A stretch of 64,000 nt of DNA, taken from contig NC_007760.1 in the NCBI RefSeq assembly GCF_000013385.1, forward strand, positions 1,054,001 through 1,118,000, in the 5' to 3' direction. Below are positions 1-8,212 of this stretch, in pieces. The position numbers and the translations under genes were made by a program. The notes under the pieces are model-generated. The model ran no database searches. It saw only the letters and a program-made list of their open reading frames with translations, and had not been told where the DNA came from. Positions within the stretch are counted from its first letter, which is position 1. The number at the start of each line of letters is the position of its first letter. The DNA is from Anaeromyxobacter dehalogenans 2CP-C. Lineage in GTDB: Bacteria; Myxococcota; Myxococcia; Myxococcales; Anaeromyxobacteraceae.

Positions 1-652
1 ACCCGGGGCGCGTGACGCGCAGGTCCATGGAGGCCGGGTCGTGGCAGTCGATGCAGGACACCGGGTGCTTGAAGTGCTGCTTCGCCTCGGAGTACGGCAT
101 CTTGTTGAGCGCCTCGAAGCCCTTGAAGATGTCGCCGTTCCCGAGCTTCTTCATGGGCACGTACACCGACGCGTGGCACTGGCCGCAGGTGCCGGGCTGC
201 TTCGCGACCACCTGGCGCTGCGTGAAGAACTGGTCGTCGAGCATGTACGCGTGGCCGCGCTCCTCGCGGAAGTCGGCGGCGAACGCGTAGCCGGCCCACA
301 TGGTCTTGAGGCGCGGGTCGGCGTCGGTCTTGGACTGGGCGGTGACGCTGCGCGGATCGCCGTCGCTCGGCGTGCGCGGCATCGCCTCGGACCCGCCGTG
401 CTTGGTCCGCACCATGTCGGCGGTCCGCTTGTAGAGGTCGTACTCGACCGGGAAGTTCTTCCCCCAGATTGCGGGGTCCTCGGTCTCGTCGGTGAGCTCC
501 ACGACGCGCACCACCGGGTTGCGCGCCTCGGCCTTCTTCTGGGCGACGTCCACCAGGACCACGGCGGCGAGGACGGCGGCGAGCGCGAACACGGCGGCGA
601 TCGCGCCGACGACGAGCGCGCGCTTCCTCGGGGACTGGGTCTCGACGGTCAT
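1..652 (-). CDS. nrfA: Ammonia-forming cytochrome c nitrite reductase NrfA, 3' end cut by the window
   Basis: Catalytic pentaheme subunit that reduces nitrite to ammonium with six electrons in the periplasm. Only the first 217 codons are inside the window. An N-terminal signal anchor (about residues 10-35) is followed by the conserved block ending GYAFAADFREERGHAYML and then two heme motifs, CGQCH at 156-160 and CIDCH at 200-204. By alignment from memory with E. coli NrfA, CGQCH stands where the usual catalytic CXXCK motif should be, so the active-site heme would be His- rather than Lys-ligated. Such CXXCH NrfA forms are known. The ATG at 652 follows an AAGGAG ribosome site. It lies 37 bp after nrfH, which supplies its electrons. 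Function is confident; the remaining three hemes lie outside the window. Confidence 0.93.
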   Translation of the reverse strand, partial: MTVETQSPRKRALVVGAIAAVFALAAVLAAVVLVDVAQKKAEARNPVVRVVELTDETEDPAIWGKNFPVEYDLYKRTADMVRTKHGGSEAMPRTPSDGDPRSVTAQSKTDADPRLKTMWAGYAFAADFREERGHAYMLDDQFFTQRQVVAKQPGTCGQCHASVYVPMKKLGNGDIFKGFEALNKMPYSEAKQHFKHPVSCIDCHDPASMDLRVTRPG

Positions 653-689
653 TGCAGGTTCTCCTTGGAGTGCGGCGTGAGGCGGTGGA

Positions 690-1145
690 TCAGCGGAGGT
701 GTCCGACGGAGGCGTGGCAGCGGATGCACGAGACGCCGTCCCGGCCGCCGGTCATGGCATCGACGATCTGGGCGTGGCAGTGGCGGCACTGGCCCTCGAT
801 CACCGCGGTGCTCTCGGCGCGCGCGCGGATGACGTCCGGGAAGCCGCCGACGGTGAACGCCATCGAGTGGTGCCAGCCGTTCTCCGCCTTGACCGCGTAC
901 TTCGAGACGGTCGCGGCGGGCGTGTGGCAGTCGTTGCAGGTGGCCACCGCGTGGTGGGCCGAGGCCTGCCAGCCGGCGTAGTGGCCGCTCATCACGTGGC
1001 AGTTGGAGCAGGTGGCGGGGTCGTTGCCGAGGTACGACGTGCCCTTCGCGTAGGCGAAGGCGTATCCGCCCACGCCGACCGCGGCGCCGGCGGCGGCCGC
1101 GAGGAGGACGACCGGCAGGGAGAGGAGGGAGCTTCCTTTGCGCAT
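690..1145 (-). CDS. nrfH: Cytochrome c nitrite reductase small subunit NrfH (tetraheme quinol dehydrogenase)
   Basis: Membrane-anchored NapC/NirT-family tetraheme cytochrome that oxidises menaquinol and passes electrons to NrfA. The 151-residue product has one N-terminal membrane helix (about residues 8-30) and four CXXCH motifs at 46-50, 70-74, 120-124 and 140-144, exactly the number expected for NrfH. Length matches the family (about 150-180). It precedes nrfA in the usual nrfHA order with a 37 bp gap, so the two are probably cotranscribed. No clear Shine-Dalgarno sequence precedes the ATG at 1145. The promoter should lie in the long gap towards 1976, but I could not identify a convincing FNR-type or sigma-54 site there. 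Confidence 0.95.
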   Translation of the reverse strand: MRKGSSLLSLPVVLLAAAAGAAVGVGGYAFAYAKGTSYLGNDPATCSNCHVMSGHYAGWQASAHHAVATCNDCHTPAATVSKYAVKAENGWHHSMAFTVGGFPDVIRARAESTAVIEGQCRHCHAQIVDAMTGGRDGVSCIRCHASVGHLR

Positions 1146-1975
1146 GGAGGGGAGCCTCGCGTTCGGGGACGGGCCTGCCTCTTCGCAAGCGCCTTGCCAC
1201 CACGGCGGGAGGGCTCGCCGGCACGCAAGGCCGCGTGCTCACTGCGTTCGACCCCCCCGGCGGCGGGATGCCGCGCCCCGCCCGGTCGGATGAGGCGCGC
1301 CGGATCCTCGGATGCGCGCGTCCGATCCGGCGCCGCGCGGCGATCAAGTCCGCTCGGGGTGAAGGCGGTCCGCTGGCGAGGCGGGAGATTGCAAACCGGA
1401 TCAATTTCCGCGCGGTGCTCCGACCGGCGCGCACCCGGGCGCCGCGCGGCCGGCTCGAGCCGGGGTTCCCCCTGCCCCCGCGCGAGGAGGTCGCGCGCGC
1501 CGCTGGGCGCCAGGCGCCTCGGCGCGTTCACCCAGGGTGATTATGGCCCGAGGCTCCGTTGGGTCGTCAATGAGAGCTTTCTCATCGTGATCTCGTGGAG
1601 CGCCGGCCGCGCGGTCGCCGGCGGCCGCCACGTCCGGGCACGCGTCGCTCGCGCCCGGATCGTGCCAGGCCAGATCAAGGGGCACGACCCAACTCCGCGA
1701 GACCCGGGCGGTTTGGGCGGCGGAGTCGCATGCACGAGCGGTGAAGCAGGACGGCCTCCGGCGCGCGCCCGGCGCCGCTCCCATGGTGCAATCCCGAGCA
1801 CCATCCGCACTACCGCGGTTCAATGATTGATCAATGTGTCCCCGCTGTTCGGGATGGTCGCCCGCCGGGCCCTGGATAGCTTCGACCGAGACCACGCACG
1901 GACGGAGCGAGGGTGGCCGACGGCGGCGTGGCACGGACGGTGTGCGGCACCGAGGGTGCACGGGAGGACACGGTG
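1146..1975. other. 830 bp non-coding region between nrfHA and the multicopper oxidase gene
   Basis: Longest gap in the window and the upstream region of two divergent transcription units. I found no ORF with believable codon use. It holds locally AT-richer patches near 1386-1410 and 1540-1600, an imperfect palindrome with 6-base arms ATGAGA/TCTCAT and a 4-base spacer at 1570-1585, and the perfect palindrome ATTGATCAAT at 1826-1835. These could be operators, but none matches a named box well enough to assign. GGGAGGA at 1962-1968 is the ribosome site of the oxidase gene. Confidence 0.5.
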
Positions 1976-4900
1976 ATGACGACGAGGATGCTTCGGCACT
2001 GGGCACGGCTGGCGCTGGCCCTGGCGTCGATCGGCTGGGCGGCGGACGCACCGCGGGCGGCGTCCAGCGCGGGCGGCTCGCAGCAGACGCGGGTCTCGCA
2101 GGCGCAGCGCGACGCGGCGGCCGCCGGCTCCGGCCTGGTGGTCCAGAGCCTGGACGCCGCCATGACGACGGCGACCATGGCCGCGCCGGGCTCGGCGCCG
2201 CACTACTTCGGCCCCTACGCGAACTACGCCAACAGCCCGCTCCGGCTGGCGGATGCGACCGTGAGCATCACCGGGGCCGGCACGGGGGCGACCGCCACCG
2301 CCACCGTGGACCTCGTCACCGGCGCCGTCACCGGCGTCGCGGTCACCGCCCCCGGGACCGGCTACCTCGCCGACGGGAGCACCCTCGTCACCGTCACCAG
2401 CGCCGCCACCACCGCGACCGGCGCGGCCGCGACGGCGGTGGTGGATCCGGTCACCGGCGCGGTGACCGCCATCACGCTGGACGCGCCGGGCACGGGCTAC
2501 GTCACCCCGGGCATCCGCAAGTTCGTGAACGGGCTGCCCGGGCTCGGCGCCGCCGCCGCCAACGACCTCGGCCAGTACATCCCCGTGGCCGTCCCCGACA
2601 CCACCACGTACCCGGGCTCCGACTACTACGAGATCGCGGTCGTGCAGTACCGCGAGCAGCTCCACTCGGACCTGCCGCCCACGCTGCTGCGCGGCTACGT
2701 GCAGCTCGCCACGGCGGTGGTCCCCGGCGCCGGCGTCCCGCTGGTGGGGACCGACGGCCTGCCCATCGCGCTCCCCGGCGGGCAGCAGGCGGTCGGGGTG
2801 GACCGCCCGCACTCCCTGGGGCCGGCCATCCTCGCCACGAAGGACCGCCCGGTCCGGATCCTGTTCCGCAACCTGCTCCCGACCGGTCAGGGCGGCGAGC
2901 TGTTCCTGCCGGTGGACACGACGGTGATGGGCGCGGGCATGGGCCCGGACATGGGCGGCATGGCCGAGCCGGATCCGCGCAGCCCGATGTGCGGCATGAC
3001 GCCGAAGCCGATGGGCTGCTTCGCGGAGAACCGGGCCACGCTGCACCTCCACGGCGGCATCACGCCGTGGATCAGCGACGGCACCCCGCACCAGTGGATC
3101 ACGCCGGCGGGCGACTCGACCACGTATCCGAAGGGCGTCAGCGTGACGAACGTGCCCGACATGCCGGATCCCGGCCCGGGCGCGATGACGTTCTTCTACA
3201 CGAACCAGCAGAGCGCGCGGCTCATGTTCTACCACGACCACGCGTGGGGCATCACCCGGCTCAACGTCTACGCCGGCGAGGCCGCGGCCTACGTGATCTC
3301 CGACCCGGCCGAGGACGCGCTCGTCGCGCAGGGGATCATCCCCGGGCTGGCCGAGACGCTGCCGCTCATCGTGCAGGACAAGACGTTCGTGCCGCCCGAG
3401 CCGCAGCTCGCCGCGCAGGATCCGACCTGGGACCTCGCGCGCTGGGGCGGGCTGGGCAGCCTCTGGGTCCCGCACGTCTACATGCCGGCGCAGAACCCCG
3501 GTGACGCGAGCGGCGTGAACCAGTTCGGGCGCTGGGCCTACGGGCCGTGGTTCTGGCCGCCCACGTCCAACATCGACTACCCGCCCATCGCGAACCCGTA
3601 CTACGACCCGGCCTGCGACCCGGGCGCCGGCTGGTGCGAGCCGCCGCTGGTCCCGGGCACGCCGTGGCTGTCCATGGGCATGGAGGCGTTCAACGACACG
3701 CCCACGGTGAACGGCACCGTCTATCCCACGGTGACGCTCGAGCCGAGGACCTACCGCCTCCGCATCCTGAACGCGGCCAACGACCGCTTCTTCAACCTGC
3801 AGCTCTACGTCGCCGACGCGAGCGGCACCGAGGTGGCGCTGAACGCCGCCGAGGTGCAGGCGGCGCTGGCGGATCCCGCCGGCGTGTTCCCCACGCCCGA
3901 CACGGCGCTCAGCCCGCCCGGCCCGAGCTTCGTGCAGATCGGCACCGAGGGCGGCTTCCTGCCGTCGCCGGTGGTGGTGCCGCCGCAGCCCATCACCTGG
4001 GTGACCGACCCCACCGTGTTCAACGCGGGCAACGTGGACAAGCACGCCCTGCTGCTCGGCCCCGCCGAGCGCGCCGACGTGATCGTGGACCTGTCGGCGT
4101 TCGCGGGGCAGACGCTCATCCTCTACAACGACGCGCCCGCCGCGTTCCCCGCGCGCGACCCGCGCTACGACTACTACACCGGCAACCCGGACCTGACCTC
4201 GACCGGCGGCGCGCCCTCCACGCCGCCCGGCTTCGGCCCGAACACCCGCACCGTCATGCAGATCAAGGTGAGCGGGAGCACCCCGGCCGCGCCGTTCGAC
4301 CTCGGGGCGCTGCGGGCGGCGTTCGCGCACAAGGCCGACGGGACCGGCGTGTTCGAGTCCTCCCAGCACCCCATCGTCGTCGGCCAGGAGCCGTACAACG
4401 CCGCGCTCGGCACCGCCTTCCAGGCGAACGGCCCGCGCGCCGGCCTGGTGCAGATCTACGACGAGCTGTTCGCGTTCGACACCGTCTCCGGCGTGCCGCT
4501 CACCATGCCGCTGCAGCGCAAGGCCATCCAGGACGAGATGGGCGAGGCGTTCGAGAAGGAGTACGGGCGCATGAGCGGCAACCTCGGCCTGGAGGCGCCC
4601 AACGCGCAGGCGGGCCAGCAGCAGAACCTGATCCTGTACCCCTACGTCAACCCGGCCAGCGAGGTCCTCGCCGGCATCGTGCTGCCGCCCGGCGTGGACG
4701 TGACCCCGATCACCACGACCGACGACGGCACCCAGCTCTGGAAGATCACGCACAACGGCGTGGACACGCACCCCATCCACTTCCACCTGTTCGACATCCA
4801 GCTCGTCAACCGCGTCGGCTGGGACGGCATCGTCCGCCGGCCGGACGCGAACGAGCTCGGCTGGAAGGACACGGTGCGGATCAGCCCGCTCGAGGACACC

Positions 4901-6055
4901 ATCGTGGCGATGCGGCCCGTCGTCCCGAAGCTCCCGTTCGGCCTGCCGCACAGCGTCCGCCCGCTCAACCCGATGATGCCGCTCGGCTCGCCGGACGGCT
5001 TCAACAGCGTGGACGCGAACGGCAACCCCGTCAGCCCGGCGCTCACCAACGTCATGACCGACTTCGGCTGGGAGTACGTCTGGCACTGCCACATCCTCAG
5101 CCACGAGGAGATGGACATGATGCGGCCCATGGCCGTCTCGGTCGCGACGACCCTGCCGTACCCGCCCACCGGCGTCACGGTGGCGCCCGGCGCGGGCGGC
5201 GTGGACCTCGCCTGGATCGACGCCACGCCGGTGAGCTACGCCGGCACGGCGACCTGGGGTGACCCGTCGAACGAGATCGGCTTCCGCGTGGAGCGGGCGC
5301 CCATCGGGAACAACGGGAAGGCGGGCGCGTACGTCTCGCTCGGCACCACGCTCGCGAACCAGGCGCGGTTCCGCGACGCCACCGCCGACCCGGCGCTGAC
5401 CTACAGCTACCGGATCGTGGCGGTGAGCTCGGCCGGCGAGTCCGTCTCGGCGCCGGTGGGCGGGCCGCTGCCGGCCGCGCCGCAGGCCCCCACGAACGCG
5501 GTCGCCACCCTGGCGGCCGGTCCGTCGGTCGCGCTCACCTGGCGCGACAACGCGACCAGCGAGGCGTACTTCGTCCTGGAGCGCTCGGTGGACGGCGGGG
5601 CGTTCGCGTACCTGTCGGCGCCGCCGGCGCGCAGCAACACCGGCACGGTGACGTTCACCGATCCCGCCGTGTCGAGCGGGCACACCTACCAGTACCGGGT
5701 GAGCGCGGTGAACGCGGGCGGCTCGTCGGCCCCGGCGGTCTCGAACGCCGTGACCGTCGTGAGCCCGCCGCTGCCGCCCTCCGGCCTGGCCGGCACCGCG
5801 GTGCGCTCCGGGAAGAAGGCGAACGTCACGCTCACCTGGGTGGACGGCTCGACCGACGAGACCGGGTTCGAGCTCCAGCGCGCGACCAACGCGTCGTTCA
5901 CGGTGGGGCTCAACACCAGCACCCTGGCGGCCAACACCGTCACGGTGACGCAGACGGGCCTGTACCGCGGCGTCACGTACTCCTACCGGATCCGCGCCGT
6001 GAACGGCGGCGGGGCGTCCGCCTGGTCGAACGTGGCGACCGTGGTCACGCCGTAG
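1976..6055 (+). CDS. Large secreted multicopper oxidase with three C-terminal fibronectin type III domains (OmpB-like)
   Basis: A 1359-residue exported oxidase. ATG 1976 was chosen over the upstream ATG at 1913 because GGGAGGA lies just before it and a signal peptide (about residues 1-30) then starts the protein. All four copper motifs are visible: HLH at 357-359, HDH at 420-422, HPIHFH from 932 to 937, and HCH at 1037-1039 with H1043 and a likely axial Met1048. So type 1, 2 and 3 copper sites look intact. Residues of about 95-185 hold two copies of a VTGAVT...APGTGY repeat, and about 1065-1359 hold three fibronectin III domains. The family normally has 450-650 residues. Geobacter OmpB, a multicopper protein needed for Fe(III)/Mn(IV) oxide reduction, has a similar plan (recalled, not aligned). 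Substrate unknown; metal oxidation or a surface electron-transfer role is plausible. Confidence 0.88.
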   Translation: MTTRMLRHWARLALALASIGWAADAPRAASSAGGSQQTRVSQAQRDAAAAGSGLVVQSLDAAMTTATMAAPGSAPHYFGPYANYANSPLRLADATVSITGAGTGATATATVDLVTGAVTGVAVTAPGTGYLADGSTLVTVTSAATTATGAAATAVVDPVTGAVTAITLDAPGTGYVTPGIRKFVNGLPGLGAAAANDLGQYIPVAVPDTTTYPGSDYYEIAVVQYREQLHSDLPPTLLRGYVQLATAVVPGAGVPLVGTDGLPIALPGGQQAVGVDRPHSLGPAILATKDRPVRILFRNLLPTGQGGELFLPVDTTVMGAGMGPDMGGMAEPDPRSPMCGMTPKPMGCFAENRATLHLHGGITPWISDGTPHQWITPAGDSTTYPKGVSVTNVPDMPDPGPGAMTFFYTNQQSARLMFYHDHAWGITRLNVYAGEAAAYVISDPAEDALVAQGIIPGLAETLPLIVQDKTFVPPEPQLAAQDPTWDLARWGGLGSLWVPHVYMPAQNPGDASGVNQFGRWAYGPWFWPPTSNIDYPPIANPYYDPACDPGAGWCEPPLVPGTPWLSMGMEAFNDTPTVNGTVYPTVTLEPRTYRLRILNAANDRFFNLQLYVADASGTEVALNAAEVQAALADPAGVFPTPDTALSPPGPSFVQIGTEGGFLPSPVVVPPQPITWVTDPTVFNAGNVDKHALLLGPAERADVIVDLSAFAGQTLILYNDAPAAFPARDPRYDYYTGNPDLTSTGGAPSTPPGFGPNTRTVMQIKVSGSTPAAPFDLGALRAAFAHKADGTGVFESSQHPIVVGQEPYNAALGTAFQANGPRAGLVQIYDELFAFDTVSGVPLTMPLQRKAIQDEMGEAFEKEYGRMSGNLGLEAPNAQAGQQQNLILYPYVNPASEVLAGIVLPPGVDVTPITTTDDGTQLWKITHNGVDTHPIHFHLFDIQLVNRVGWDGIVRRPDANELGWKDTVRISPLEDTIVAMRPVVPKLPFGLPHSVRPLNPMMPLGSPDGFNSVDANGNPVSPALTNVMTDFGWEYVWHCHILSHEEMDMMRPMAVSVATTLPYPPTGVTVAPGAGGVDLAWIDATPVSYAGTATWGDPSNEIGFRVERAPIGNNGKAGAYVSLGTTLANQARFRDATADPALTYSYRIVAVSSAGESVSAPVGGPLPAAPQAPTNAVATLAAGPSVALTWRDNATSEAYFVLERSVDGGAFAYLSAPPARSNTGTVTFTDPAVSSGHTYQYRVSAVNAGGSSAPAVSNAVTVVSPPLPPSGLAGTAVRSGKKANVTLTWVDGSTDETGFELQRATNASFTVGLNTSTLAANTVTVTQTGLYRGVTYSYRIRAVNGGGASAWSNVATVVTP

Positions 6056-6063
6056 CCGTGCCC

Positions 6064-6102
6064 GCGCCGCCGGCGCCGGCCTCCGGGCCGCGCCGGCGGC
6101 GC
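6064..6102 (+). terminator. Strong hairpin after the multicopper oxidase gene
   Basis: Perfect 13 bp arms, 6064-6076 and 6090-6102, separated by 13 bases, begin 9 bp after the stop codon. A pyrimidine-rich stretch (CTTCCCCTTC) follows instead of a pure T run. A second perfect hairpin (9 bp arms, TCG loop) lies at 6122-6142, just before the ribosome site of the next gene, so termination may be partial. Confidence 0.5.
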
Positions 6103-6157
6103 CTTCCCCTTCGCTCCAACCGCCGGCCCGTCGCGGGCCGGCCTGCCGGAGGTCGCC

Positions 6158-6724
6158 GTGAGCCGCATCCAGCGCACCTTGCTCGCCGTCCTCGCCACCG
6201 CGTTCGCCGCCGGGCTCGCGCTCCTCGGCGTCTTCGCCGACCGGGATCCGCGGGGCGTGGCCACCGCGGAGGGCGCGCCGCCGGCCCCGCTCGCGGCCGC
6301 GCCCGAGCCGTCCGCGCCGTCCGTCGCTCCGGCGCCGGCGCCGCCGCCGGCGGCCACCGCGCCGGGCGCCGCGCCGCTGCGGGCGGGGGGCGTGGACCGC
6401 TCCCCGCAGCGGGCCATGCCCGCGCAGCGCCGGCACGCGCTCGCCTCCTTCCGCCGCGAGCTCGCCGGCGGGATGGCGGCGCTCCAGCAGCGCGCGCAGC
6501 GCTGCGCTCCACCCGACGGCGCCGGGGCGGCGGTCGTGGTGGCGCTCGAGACCGTCGAGGGCGGCATCCGGGTGCTCGACGCCCGCCCGCAGGCGCCGGG
6601 CGGCGCGACCGAGGCCGAGGTGTCCTGCGTCCGCGCAGCGCTCGCGGGGCAGGTGCTCCCCGCGCCGAGCGCCGAGCCCGGGCGGCGCTGGCAGCTGCCG
6701 CTGGCCATCCGGCCGGGCGTCTGA
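6158..6724 (+). CDS. Hypothetical secreted or membrane-anchored protein, Ala/Pro-rich
   Basis: 188 residues, not recognised. GTG start at 6158 with CGGAGG 5 bp upstream. Residues 8-28 form a hydrophobic signal or anchor segment, about 40-75 are a flexible Pro/Ala linker, and about 80-188 form a small domain with two cysteines (near 123 and 157) and a predicted mixed alpha/beta pattern resembling the AgmX/PglI or TonB-like C-terminal modules often seen in myxobacteria. That resemblance is weak and I do not assign a function. It follows the multicopper oxidase by 102 bp with hairpins between, so cotranscription is uncertain. Confidence 0.7.
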   Translation: MSRIQRTLLAVLATAFAAGLALLGVFADRDPRGVATAEGAPPAPLAAAPEPSAPSVAPAPAPPPAATAPGAAPLRAGGVDRSPQRAMPAQRRHALASFRRELAGGMAALQQRAQRCAPPDGAGAAVVVALETVEGGIRVLDARPQAPGGATEAEVSCVRAALAGQVLPAPSAEPGRRWQLPLAIRPGV

Positions 6725-6827
6725 ACGCGCCCGGCGCGTGCGGCGGCGTGCCTCGGCCCGCGCGGTGCGCCGCCGGGCGCGCCAGGCCGGCGTAGCCTGA
6801 TCGCCGGAGCACGGCCCGGAGGCGATC

Positions 6828-7283
6828 ATGATCGGCATCACGCGCTCGATCGCGATCCGGGCTCCGGCGGAGCGGGTGTTCGCGCACCTCTCGGAGCCCG
6901 GGAACCTGCTGGAGATCTGGCCCAGCCTGGTGGCGGTCCGGAACGCCGAGGTCGGCGACGACGGCCGGCACGCGTTCGACTGGACCTATCGCATGGCCGG
7001 CCTGCCGTTCCGCGGCCACTGCGACACCACCGCGGTCGTGCCCGGCCGCAGCCGCGAGGACCACAACAGCGGCGGCATCCCCAGCACGTTCCGGTGGAGG
7101 TTCGAGCCCGCCGCCGAGGGCACGAACGTGGAGCTCGCCATCGAGTACGAGGTGCCGGGGATCGTGCAGATCGTCGCCGGCGCGGCGCTGCGCGCCATGA
7201 ACGAGCGCGAGGCGGACGCGCTGCTCGCGAACCTGAAGGCGAGGATGGAGTCCGGGCAGGTGCCGGTGCGGCGGGGCGGGTAG
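6828..7283 (+). CDS. SRPBCC-fold (polyketide cyclase/START-like) protein
   Basis: 151-residue cytoplasmic protein. It starts with the family signature: a strand ending in a PAERVFAHLSEPGNLLEIWP-type helix, then alternating strands, and a long C-terminal helix (about 118-145). These proteins have a helix-grip cavity for a hydrophobic ligand; the ligand here cannot be told. ATG 6828 follows CGGAGG with 6 bp spacing. It converges on the minus-strand partner-switch gene ending at 7293, only 9 bp away. Another SRPBCC gene lies at 52278-52757, but the two are not obviously close paralogues. Confidence 0.8.
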   Translation: MIGITRSIAIRAPAERVFAHLSEPGNLLEIWPSLVAVRNAEVGDDGRHAFDWTYRMAGLPFRGHCDTTAVVPGRSREDHNSGGIPSTFRWRFEPAAEGTNVELAIEYEVPGIVQIVAGAALRAMNEREADALLANLKARMESGQVPVRRGG

Positions 7284-7292
7284 GCCGGGACC

Positions 7293-7694
7293 TCAGTCGA
7301 TGGCGACGGTGTTCACCGCGTAGCAGGAGAGGGCGAGCAGGCTGGTCTTCTGCCACTTGCGCGCGGGGTTCGACAGGAACCGCAGCCCGTACCGCTGGGC
7401 CTCGGGCAGCGCCTGGATCCGCTGGATCCAGTGGATGAACGCCTTGAAGCCGGAGGAGTTGCAGAACTCGAGCTCGCGCAGGTCCACCCGCACGGCGCGC
7501 TCGCCCTTCTTCACCACCTCGTCGTGCACGGCGTCGAGGAACGGGTTCAGCACGGTCGCGGGGTTGACGGTGCTGATGGTGCCGCGGAACAGCACCCGGG
7601 TCCCGAGCGGCTCGGTGGCCATGCTGGCGGAGTACTTCTCCTCGGACACCTGGAACGGCGTGGCGCGGCCGCCCGGCTGGAACGCTGCGGTCAT
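7293..7694 (-). CDS. STAS-like antagonist / SiaC-type regulatory phosphoprotein
   Basis: 133 residues. The central strand-helix segment VDLRELEFCNSSGFKAFIHW has the pattern of STAS and SiaC-family proteins, in which a Ser or Thr in the NSSG turn is phosphorylated by a partner kinase and dephosphorylated by a PP2C phosphatase. Start at ATG 7694, which overlaps the stop of the kinase-like gene (ATGA) and has GGAGG upstream. It is the last gene of the seven-gene cluster running from 13187. In RsbV/SpoIIAA systems the partner controls a sigma factor; in Pseudomonas SiaABCD it controls a diguanylate cyclase. Which target applies here cannot be read from the window. Family placement is by motif and context. 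Confidence 0.72.
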   Translation of the reverse strand: MTAAFQPGGRATPFQVSEEKYSASMATEPLGTRVLFRGTISTVNPATVLNPFLDAVHDEVVKKGERAVRVDLRELEFCNSSGFKAFIHWIQRIQALPEAQRYGLRFLSNPARKWQKTSLLALSCYAVNTVAID

Positions 7695-8212
7695 CGGGAA
7701 CCTCCGGAGGTCTGGAGCGGGGTGGGGCGGAGCCGCCCCGACGCGTGGACGGTCATGCGCCCGCCGGCGCGGCTCACGGACAGCTCGAGCTGCGCCTCGA
7801 AGCGGACGCGGGCGAGGCCGAGCCCGCCGCGCTGCGCGGTGGGGGTATCGTGCATCGCCTGCAGGTAGTGGCGGAGGGCGTCGGGCTCGCCGTTCATGCG
7901 CGCGACCCGCTCCTCGAGCGCGTGGTACTCGGCCTCCGTGCAGCGGTTGGTCACGGCCACGGCCACGCGGTCGGCCTCGGGCTCGACCTCCAGCGTGAGC
8001 TCGACGTCGTCGTCGTGCGAGTGGGGCACGGCGTTCTGCATCAGCTCGTGCACCGCCAGGGCGAGCTGCGCCTCGCGGTTGTCGGTGGTCCCGGCGCACG
8101 CGCAGAACGACTCGACGAACCGGCGGATCTCGTCGATGAAGACCCAGGGCGGCTTCATTCGCAGCGTGAGATAGACGGGCGTCCCTCCGCGTCGGGCATC
8201 AGCGGTCGTCAT
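7691..8212 (-). CDS. GHKL-fold ATPase, partner-switching kinase of the SiaB/RsbW type
   Basis: 173 residues. The N box is visible as AVHELMQNAVPHS, and a Gly-rich GGLGLAR segment lies near residue 145, but the usual DXGXG ATP-lid motif between them is not seen. In its place is a helical insert ending in LRHYLQAMHD. This arrangement (N box, long helix, then GG-GLGL) is what I recall for SiaB/DUF6272 proteins, which phosphorylate their SiaC partner. It overlaps the phosphatase gene before it by 14 bp and the antagonist gene after it by 4 bp, so the three products are probably made in fixed ratio. Likely a Ser/Thr kinase acting on the 7293-7694 product. Confidence 0.75.
   Translation of the reverse strand: MTTADARRGGTPVYLTLRMKPPWVFIDEIRRFVESFCACAGTTDNREAQLALAVHELMQNAVPHSHDDDVELTLEVEPEADRVAVAVTNRCTEAEYHALEERVARMNGEPDALRHYLQAMHDTPTAQRGGLGLARVRFEAQLELSVSRAGGRMTVHASGRLRPTPLQTSGGSR

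Noticed and set aside
1801-1860. Insertion-sequence end suggested by TGATCAATGTGTCCCCGCTG
   Set aside because: No second inverted terminal repeat, target duplication or transposase fragment could be found nearby.
1925-1945. TGGCACG near 1927 as a sigma-54 promoter of the oxidase gene
   Set aside because: The -12 element is missing: after TGGCACG the bases four positions on are GTGT, and the GC pair is at the wrong distance.
1913-1975. Upstream ATG start for the multicopper oxidase
   Set aside because: It would add 21 polar residues before the signal peptide and lacks a ribosome site, while GGGAGGA fits ATG 1976.
1820-6841. 1673-codon open frame on the minus strand opposite the multicopper oxidase gene
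   Set aside because: Its translation is Arg/Gly/Ala/His-rich with no domain, and it mirrors the codon pattern of the real plus-strand gene. High GC removes stop codons from the antisense frame.
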